From an uncultured bacterium (lineage in GTDB: Bacteria; Pseudomonadota; Gammaproteobacteria; Burkholderiales; Burkholderiaceae_E): a stretch of DNA of 36,558 nt. Every line of letters starts with the position of its first letter. Position 1 is the stretch's first letter. The stretch is from positions 1 to 36,558 of the forward strand of contig CAIVPX010000143.1 of the NCBI GenBank assembly GCA_903907905.1. The letters run 5' to 3'. Under the pieces are notes generated by a model that ran no database searches, was not told where the DNA came from, and was given only the letters and a program-made list of their open reading frames with translations. Positions 31,013 to 36,558 of this stretch are shown piece by piece. Position numbers and translations under genes: made by a program.

Positions 31013-31773
31013 GTGCGATCCTCGAACTCACTCAGATCTCGAAACGATTTGGCGGCCTGGCTGCGGTTCAGGATCTCAGCTTTGCAGTGCAACCAGGTCG
31101 CATCACCACCCTGATCGGCGGCAACGGCGCGGGTAAGACCACTGTGTTCAACCTCATCACCGGCTATCTCGCCCCGGACGCGGGTGAAATCCGCTTCCAA
31201 GGCGAGCGGATAGACGGGTTAGCGCCCCACAAAATTGCCCGCACCGGCATCTCCCGCGGGTTTCAGGAGCTGCGCCTGTTCAACCGGTTAAGCACGCTTG
31301 ACAATGTGCAGGCTGCAATACCCGCGCAGAAAGGTGAGAGCATCTGGCGTGCGATCTGGGGCGGCAAGCCGCTCCAGGATGAAGCGCAGGCTACCGAGGC
31401 GCGTTCACGCGAGATCATTGGTGACCTTACCCTCTCGCATCAGGTGGATACGCTGGCTGAACGGCTATCGTACGGCCAGCAAAAGCTGCTCGCGCTCGGG
31501 CGTCTGGTGGCGGCACAAGGTGATTTTCTGCTGCTTGATGAGCCCACTTCGGGACTCAGTCCGGCCATGGTCGACGACTTCTGCGACCGGATGAAGGCAC
31601 TTGTCGCTTCGGGGCGAACCATTTTGCTCATCGAACACAATGTTGAAATCGTGATGCGACTGTCCGACTGGGTGATTGTGCTGCATCAAGGGGGCAAGAT
31701 TGCCGAGGGCGTGCCTGACGAGGTCAAGCGAAACGAGTCGGTCATGCACACTTATCTGGGTTTGGGCGCCTGA
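31009..31773 (+). CDS. livG: Branched-chain amino acid-type ABC ATPase LivG
   Basis: ATPase of 254 aa. Walker A GGNGAGKTT, Q-loop region GFQELRLFNRLSTLDNVQ, signature LSYGQQKL, Walker B LLLDEPTSGLSPAMV and switch His in LLIEHNVEIVM. The C-terminus KRNESVMHTYLG is the LivG tail that touches LivF. ATG overlaps the livM stop. Works with LivF as a heterodimer. Confidence 0.95.
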   Translation: MSAILELTQISKRFGGLAAVQDLSFAVQPGRITTLIGGNGAGKTTVFNLITGYLAPDAGEIRFQGERIDGLAPHKIARTGISRGFQELRLFNRLSTLDNVQAAIPAQKGESIWRAIWGGKPLQDEAQATEARSREIIGDLTLSHQVDTLAERLSYGQQKLLALGRLVAAQGDFLLLDEPTSGLSPAMVDDFCDRMKALVASGRTILLIEHNVEIVMRLSDWVIVLHQGGKIAEGVPDEVKRNESVMHTYLGLGA

Positions 31774-31780
31774 GGCCGCG

Positions 31781-32521
31781 ATGCTCATCGCTGACAAACT
31801 CAACGCGTTCTACGGCAAGAAGCAGGTACTGTTCGATGTCGACCTCAGGCTCGAAGATCGCTCGCTCGGGGCGGTCATCGGCCCCAATGGCGCCGGCAAG
31901 TCCACCGTGCTCCGGGCCGTGTTCGGCATGGTGCCCGAGCGGCGTGGCCGCATCGAATTCAACGGCCGCGATCTCACGCAGGCATCGCCGCTCGACAGTA
32001 TCGCTGCGGGGATTGCCTTCGTGCCCCAGGGCGCGCGGGTGTTCCGCGATCTCACCGTCGGTGAAAACCTGCGCATGGGGGGCTTCACCCTGCCCAACAG
32101 CGAACTTGCTGCGCGGCGCGAAGCGGTCATCGAGGCATTTCCCATTCTCGCCCGACGCACGACGCAGCGCGCGGGTGCGCTGTCGGGGGGAGAGCGGCAG
32201 ATGCTCGCCTTCGGCATGGCCCTGATGCTTCGGCCCAAATTGCTGCTGATCGACGAGCCTTCGATCGGACTGGCGCCCATGATGGTGGCGCAAGTCTTCG
32301 ACACCATCGTTTCCATTCGCGACAAGCTCGGTACGGCCGTGCTGATCGTCGAGCAGCAGGCGCAGCAGGTGCTGCGCATCGTCGACTCGGTATTCGTCAT
32401 TCGTGCCGGCCGGCTGATCAGCCAGGGGCCGGTTGATCGTTACCGGGACCCCGAAGTACTGAGAAAAGTCTATCTGAGCGAACCCGCCCAGACAGTCACA
32501 ACACAGGAGGAGAGACCATGA
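31781..32521 (+). CDS. livF: Branched-chain amino acid-type ABC ATPase LivF
   Basis: ATPase of 246 aa starting at ATG 31781, seven bases after the livG stop. Short N-terminus (LIADKLNAFYGKKQVLFDVD), Walker A GPNGAGKST, the LivF string AFVPQGARVFRDLTVGENL, signature LSGGERQ, Walker B LLIDEPSIGLAP and the EQQAQQVL switch region with Gln where His is usual, which is common in LivF. Overlaps the binding-protein gene by ATGA. Confidence 0.95.
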   Translation: MLIADKLNAFYGKKQVLFDVDLRLEDRSLGAVIGPNGAGKSTVLRAVFGMVPERRGRIEFNGRDLTQASPLDSIAAGIAFVPQGARVFRDLTVGENLRMGGFTLPNSELAARREAVIEAFPILARRTTQRAGALSGGERQMLAFGMALMLRPKLLLIDEPSIGLAPMMVAQVFDTIVSIRDKLGTAVLIVEQQAQQVLRIVDSVFVIRAGRLISQGPVDRYRDPEVLRKVYLSEPAQTVTTQEERP

Positions 32522-33648
32522 AGCGCAAGACTCTGTCAACGCTCGGTGCCATGCTGGCGCTGGCCTTCGCTGCAGCCGCGCCGACGGCGGCGCATGCGCA
32601 GGCCGCACGGGGTGAGCCCTACAAGATCGGCATCATTTTGCCGATGACGGGCCCCACGGCCGACTATGGTGCCGACTTCAATCGCGGCGCGGTGCTGGCC
32701 GAAGAAGAAATCAACGCATCGGGCGGGATCAACGGCCGGCCAATCAAGCTGGTGTTGGGCGACAGCAAGAACCAGCCCAAGGACGGTGTGGCCGAGTTCA
32801 GAAAGCTGGTCGAGATCGACAAGGTCCCGGCGATCATCTCGACGATGACCGGTGTCATCCTCCCGCAGTTCGCGCTGTCGCGCGAGGCGAAGGTGCCGAT
32901 GATTGCCGTGGGGGCGATCACCCCCGAAATCCGCAAAGGCGGGCCCACCGTGTTTTCGAATTTTCCGCTGGCCGACGACGAAGAGCGCGAAATCGCCGAG
33001 TACGCCATCAAGACCCTGGGGCTGAAAACCGCAGCGGTGATCTATGAAAACAGTTCATACGGCAAGACGCTCAGCTCAATCTTCATTGAAGAGTTCAAGA
33101 AGGCTGGCGGCACCATCGTGGCCGAAGAGGTGATCGAAAAGGGCGGGCGCGACTTCCGTTCGCAGATCACGCGCATTGGCGCAACCAAGGCGCCGCTGGT
33201 GGTGGCCTATGCCTACTATGCCGAGGCGGGACTCATCGTGCGTCAGGCTTCGGAGCTCGGTATCAAGGCCCAGTTCATGAGTCATGGCTCGGTTCAGAAC
33301 AAGGCCTTTGGCGAGATCGCCGGGCCGGCGGCTAACGGCTTCATCAGCGGATCGCCCCGCTGGGACGATGCGGCGCCGAACGTGCAGGCTTTCATCGAGC
33401 GTTATCGCAAGCGTTGGAACAAGGAGCCCGATCTCTACGGCCCCTATTTTTATGATGCGGTGAAGATGTACGCGGCGGCGATCGCCAAGGCGGGCGATTC
33501 GCCGGATGGTATTCGGCAGGCGCTCAAAGGCCTTAAGGACTTCCCCGGGATCAACGGCGTCATGAACTTCGGCCCCGACAACGTGGTGCTGCTGCCGCTT
33601 CGGTTCGTGAAGTTCGAAAACGGCAACTGGGTGCCGATCAAGCGCTGA
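32518..33648 (+). CDS. Liv-type ABC transporter periplasmic binding protein
   Basis: Periplasmic receptor of 376 aa. Signal peptide at about residues 1-27, ending AAHAQA. Mature part begins YKIGIILPMTGPTADYG, followed by INGRPIKLVLGDSKNQP, ISTMTGVILPQFALS and VIYENSSYGKTL, all of the type I periplasmic-binding fold. Aromatic-acid-binding members look alike, so the ligand is unknown; it is probably the compound handled by the ThDP, FAH and dehydrogenase genes of the same operon. AGGAGGAGAG lies just before the ATG, the strongest ribosome-binding site in this region, fitting the excess of receptor normally needed over the membrane parts. Confidence 0.93.
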   Translation: MKRKTLSTLGAMLALAFAAAAPTAAHAQAARGEPYKIGIILPMTGPTADYGADFNRGAVLAEEEINASGGINGRPIKLVLGDSKNQPKDGVAEFRKLVEIDKVPAIISTMTGVILPQFALSREAKVPMIAVGAITPEIRKGGPTVFSNFPLADDEEREIAEYAIKTLGLKTAAVIYENSSYGKTLSSIFIEEFKKAGGTIVAEEVIEKGGRDFRSQITRIGATKAPLVVAYAYYAEAGLIVRQASELGIKAQFMSHGSVQNKAFGEIAGPAANGFISGSPRWDDAAPNVQAFIERYRKRWNKEPDLYGPYFYDAVKMYAAAIAKAGDSPDGIRQALKGLKDFPGINGVMNFGPDNVVLLPLRFVKFENGNWVPIKR

Positions 33649-33669
33649 GCGCTTTGTGTCCCTGCGAAG

Positions 33670-33691
33670 CCCACCGGCATGCTGCGGTGGG
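33670..33691. terminator. Hairpin after the Liv operon
   Basis: CCCACCG-N8-CGGTGGG, a perfect seven-pair stem in the 152-base gap between convergent genes, 22 bases after the binding-protein stop. There is no T-run on either strand, so an intrinsic terminator is doubtful; it may be a rho-assisted 3' end. Confidence 0.35.
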
Positions 33692-33800
33692 TGACGCGCA
33701 GGCCGGTGCGAGGGCGGGGCGGGAGACTTGGGCTGCAGTACAGGCGTGTGGAGACCGAGTCGATCCGGTCGCGTAGGATGGTCGAGCGCTACCCGCTGGC

Positions 33801-34601
33801 TCAGGGCGCGAATCGCGCTGGACGCTTTTCCACGAATGCCTGAATCCCCTCGCCGCATTCGTCCGCGTACATGCTCTCGACCAGCCAGTCGCGCTCGATG
33901 TCGAGTTGTTCGCGCAGACTCCGTCGCTCGGCTTCGTAGATCAGCCTCTTGATCCTGCCTTGGGCAACGGCTGGCCCTAGGGCCAACTTCGCAGCCCAGT
34001 CGAGCGCGCCGGCGAGCGCCTGTCCCGGCGCGACCACACGGTTGACCACGCCAAGCTGATGCAACCGCGAGACCGGGATGGGCTGTGCATCGAGCATGAT
34101 CTCGAGTGCCGCCTGATGGGGCAGGGCGCGTGCGAGCCAGTACGACGCGCCACAGTCGGGCGAGAGCCCGATTTTTGCGTGTGACATCAGCAGGGTGGCC
34201 CGCTCCGAGGCCACGATCAGGTCGCAGCTCAGCGCAAGGGCAAAACCGCCGCCGGCCGCGGCGCCCTCGACAGCCGCGATCACAGGTTTTGTGCATTCAC
34301 GCATGGCGATGATCCACGCATGCAGGGCATCGACATGCTCCGCCTGGGTATGACGGGGCTTGCCGCGCTGTTCGATCATGCGCTTGATATTGCCCCCACC
34401 GCAGAAGTGCTCGCCCTCGCCGTGCAGCACGATGGCGCCAATGTCGGGGTCTTGTCGCAGGCTGCGAAAGATCTCCTGGCCGCGCTCGAACATGACGCGC
34501 ACGAGTGCGTTGCGGGCATCGGGGTTGCTGATGCTGACGATGGCGACGCGGCCTTCGCGTCGCAGCTTCAGTTCGGGGTGGGGTGCTGCGCGATCCGTCA
34601 T
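33801..34601 (-). CDS. Enoyl-CoA hydratase/isomerase family protein
   Basis: Crotonase-fold protein of 266 aa acting on acyl-CoA thioesters. The first oxyanion-hole region is HGEGEHFCGGGNIKRM and the second AAAGGGFALALSCDLIVASE. The third segment reads AKIGLSPDCGASYWLARALP. The PDxG form is like that of PaaG-type isomerases and not the classic hydratase Glu pair, so isomerase activity is a fair possibility. A spaced GGAAAG precedes ATG 34601. Last gene of a minus-strand operon after the SDR, with a 54-base gap; it converges on the Liv operon. Confidence 0.92.
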   Translation of the reverse strand: MTDRAAPHPELKLRREGRVAIVSISNPDARNALVRVMFERGQEIFRSLRQDPDIGAIVLHGEGEHFCGGGNIKRMIEQRGKPRHTQAEHVDALHAWIIAMRECTKPVIAAVEGAAAGGGFALALSCDLIVASERATLLMSHAKIGLSPDCGASYWLARALPHQAALEIMLDAQPIPVSRLHQLGVVNRVVAPGQALAGALDWAAKLALGPAVAQGRIKRLIYEAERRSLREQLDIERDWLVESMYADECGEGIQAFVEKRPARFAP

Positions 34602-34655
34602 GTGGAGACTTTCCTGGTGGCGTGGCGGTCGCCCTGAAGGCAGCGCATGGCGGGC

Positions 34656-35423
34656 TCAGGGCCTCAGGCCACCGTAGCTGCTCCAGGGGGTCCCTACAAG
34701 ATACCCGACATCCACCGGCAGGTTGACGCCAGTGATGCCGCTGGCGAGATCGGAGGCGAGAAAGCATACGGCGCTGGCGATTTCGTCGGCGGTGACCAAG
34801 CGCCCGAGCGCGCAGTACTGGGTCATCGCGCGGGGATCGAGCACACCCTTGTCGATGCCGGTCTGCAGAGCGGGCGTGAGGGTGAAACCGGGCGAAACCG
34901 CATTGACACGGACACCGCGAGACCCCCATTCCGCAGCCAGCGTCTCGGTGAGACTGATGACGCCGGCCTTGGCCGGGCCATACGCGTGCAGCGGGCCTGA
35001 GCGCATGCCGGCAATGGACGCGATGTTGACGATGGCGCCACGGCCGCGCGCGGCCATGGCCTGGCCAAAGGCCGCGCAGCAAAGGTAGGTGCCCCGCAGG
35101 TCAACCTGCAGCACACGATCCCACTCCGACATTTTCAGCGTTTCGGGGGGCAGGGTGCGTTGCAGGACGCCGGCGCAGTGGGCCAGCACGCTGACTGCTG
35201 CGCGGGCCTCGATGCGGGCGGCAGTCTGCCGCACAGCGGCTTCGTCGCTCACGTCGCAGTGCTCGGCACTGCCGCCGAGTTCGGTGGCGATTCGTGTTGC
35301 CGCATCGATCGCGTGGTCTAGGAGGGTGACGCGTGCGCCGAGCGCCGCAAAGCGCCGGGCGCAGGCCTCGCCGATACCGCTGGCGCCGCCTGTGACCACG
35401 ACATGCTGGCCGGCGAAATTCAT
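34656..35423 (-). CDS. Short-chain dehydrogenase/reductase (SDR)
   Basis: Classical SDR of 255 aa. NAD-binding TGGASGIGEACARRFAALG at the N-terminus with LLDHAID after the second strand (Asp, NAD preference). Catalytic Ser in IVNIASIAGM, Tyr and Lys in HAYGPAKAG, and the C-terminal SGITGVNLPVDVGYL. ATG 35423 is chosen because it starts directly before the first strand. It lies 25 bases after the CoA-ligase gene and before the enoyl-CoA hydratase, so a hydroxyacyl-CoA dehydrogenase-like role in the same degradation route is plausible. Confidence 0.93.
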   Translation of the reverse strand: MNFAGQHVVVTGGASGIGEACARRFAALGARVTLLDHAIDAATRIATELGGSAEHCDVSDEAAVRQTAARIEARAAVSVLAHCAGVLQRTLPPETLKMSEWDRVLQVDLRGTYLCCAAFGQAMAARGRGAIVNIASIAGMRSGPLHAYGPAKAGVISLTETLAAEWGSRGVRVNAVSPGFTLTPALQTGIDKGVLDPRAMTQYCALGRLVTADEIASAVCFLASDLASGITGVNLPVDVGYLVGTPWSSYGGLRP

Positions 35424-35448
35424 CGAGTGTCTCGTTCGTGCATGAAGA

Positions 35449-36558
35449 TCAGGCGGGCGTGGTGATCCAGACTGCTGCATCGAGCGCCACGACCGAGCCT
35501 GCTTTCGTGACCACCAGGGGGTTGATCTCGATTTCGTGCAGCATCGGGTCAGATTCGAAGCGTCGGGTCAGGCCGCATACGGTGGCTGCCAGGGCGTCCA
35601 GTGGCAGCGGGGGCTGCCCCCTGAAGCCGCTTAAAAGACGATGACAGCGGAGTCGCTCGAGCATGCTCAGAATGTGCGCCTCGGAGAGCGGCAGAAAGGC
35701 CCGTGTTACGTCAGGGTCGACCTCGACCGAGACGCCTCCCCGACCCAGCACCAGCACGGCGCCGAGTACGGGGTCACGGCGCAGGCCAACCAGAAATTCA
35801 AAGGCAATCGGCATCATGGTCTCGATCAGCACACCCTCGCAACGCCAGGCCTGGGCCCGGGCGAGCGTGAGCATGTCGGTGACGGTGCGACGAATGTCGG
35901 CCTCGCCACTGACATTCAATACGATGCCGCCAGCACCGCTCTTATGCAGCAGATCGGGGCTTTGCAGCTTGATCGCGAAGGGCCCTGATTGGCCCGCGAT
36001 CGCCGCAGCAACCTCTTCAGGCGAATGAACCAGTACACCGGGTGGCACGGGCAGGACGCCATCCTTTTTCAGAAGCGCTTTGCTGGCATATTCGGATAGC
36101 GCGACGGTTGATGCCACACCTTCCGCGTCCGGCAGGAATGGCGTGTGGAGAGTTGTCAGGGGGCGCTCCCAATGCTGCGCGATCCGACAGGACTGCGCGA
36201 GCGCCCTGACCGCTGGCGTGATTTCCGAGAAGACCGGCAAACCCGCCTCGGTCAGCATGCGCACGGCCAGGTCACGACTGGCCTGCCAGATGACGACACA
36301 GGGCTGCGACCCGCCCCGAACGCCCTCGATCATGGTATCGGCCAGTTCTTGTTGAAGATTACCCAGACCGCCGCAGAAGATGATCATTCGATCGAATTCG
36401 CCGGAGGCCACCAGCACCTTGAGCACCCGTCCCAGCAGATCGGGGTCGGTTGCGATCTGGGCCGTGATGTCGAGCGGGTTGTTGGGGGAGGCAAAGACCG
36501 GCAGAAGCTCGCGCAGGCGGCTCGCGAGGGCCGCGGAGGGGGGCGTGAGGGTCAGGCC
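35449..36558 (-). CDS. Acyl-CoA synthetase (NDP-forming type), 5' part outside window
   Basis: C-terminal part (about 369 aa) of a long acyl-CoA ligase/protein-acetyltransferase-type enzyme; the frame stays open to base 36558, so the N-terminal CoA-binding domain is outside. The visible start is a flavodoxin-like ligase domain (NNPLDITAQ, MIIFCGGLGN). The ATP-grasp domain follows, with YASKALLKKDGVLPVPPG, PFAIKLQSPDLLHKSGAGGI, AFEFLVGLRRDPVLGAVLVLG and EIEINPLVV. It would activate an organic acid with CoA at the expense of ATP, forming ADP and phosphate. Pat/acetyltransferase fusion cannot be judged because that end of the gene would have been visible only at the C-terminus, where nothing extra is seen. 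First gene in the visible minus-strand operon. Confidence 0.9.
   Translation of the reverse strand, partial: GLTLTPPSAALASRLRELLPVFASPNNPLDITAQIATDPDLLGRVLKVLVASGEFDRMIIFCGGLGNLQQELADTMIEGVRGGSQPCVVIWQASRDLAVRMLTEAGLPVFSEITPAVRALAQSCRIAQHWERPLTTLHTPFLPDAEGVASTVALSEYASKALLKKDGVLPVPPGVLVHSPEEVAAAIAGQSGPFAIKLQSPDLLHKSGAGGIVLNVSGEADIRRTVTDMLTLARAQAWRCEGVLIETMMPIAFEFLVGLRRDPVLGAVLVLGRGGVSVEVDPDVTRAFLPLSEAHILSMLERLRCHRLLSGFRGQPPLPLDALAATVCGLTRRFESDPMLHEIEINPLVVTKAGSVVALDAAVWITTPA

Overview
The window looks like chromosomal DNA of a high-GC Betaproteobacterium, probably Burkholderiales. The reasons are strong G/C bias at third codon positions, a Bug-type periplasmic binding protein (a family greatly expanded in that group), and an ApbC/Mrp gene plus a dcd gene in housekeeping style. 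I see no tRNA or rRNA, insertion sequence, phage gene, integrase or CRISPR array. Genes are tightly packed, with many ATGA/GTGA/TTGA stop-start overlaps.

Region 1 (1-12929) is a coherent metal-enzyme block. After the 3' part of apbC come a molybdate/tungstate ABC importer (modABC), a one-domain ModE-type regulator on the opposite strand, and a second ABC importer of the FecCD type with permease and ATPase but no binding protein. Next, on the minus strand, are a MoxR-type AAA+ ATPase and a CoxE-type VWA protein. Divergent from them is a tungsten-type aldehyde oxidoreductase set: a four-cluster ferredoxin subunit, the AOR catalytic subunit, an FAD/NAD oxidoreductase subunit and a MoaD/ThiS-like sulfur carrier. 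The block reads as metal uptake, regulation, cofactor maturation and enzyme, resembling the aor genes of Aromatoleum with extra transport and chaperone genes.

Region 2 (12930-15319) has a small unknown ORF, dcd (dCTP deaminase), a 14-bp tandem repeat and an orphan Bug-type solute-binding protein.

Region 3 (15505-25525) is a catabolic cluster: a very divergent aconitase/LeuCD-like heterodimer, a fumarate-reductase-like flavoprotein, a complete TRAP transporter, a cysteine-free Asp/Glu racemase-fold protein, an SDR, a two-subunit ThDP decarboxylase (sulfopyruvate/phosphonopyruvate decarboxylase type) and a convergent HpcH/HpaI aldolase.

Region 4 (25843-33648) is one plus-strand operon: a benzoylformate-decarboxylase-like ThDP enzyme, a D-2-hydroxyacid-dehydrogenase-like protein lacking the usual catalytic His, an FAH-family hydrolase, and a full Liv-type ABC importer. 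Region 5 (33801-36558, minus strand) has an acyl-CoA synthetase (cut by the window edge), an SDR and an enoyl-CoA hydratase/isomerase.

The working inference is import of organic acids by TRAP and Liv systems, hydration/dehydration, oxidation and ThDP-dependent decarboxylation to aldehydes, with the AOR possibly oxidising those aldehydes and the CoA ligase and hydratase feeding products to central metabolism. The substrate cannot be named from sequence alone, and the link between the AOR block and the catabolic clusters is proximity only. No dedicated transcription factor for the catabolic genes is encoded in the window.
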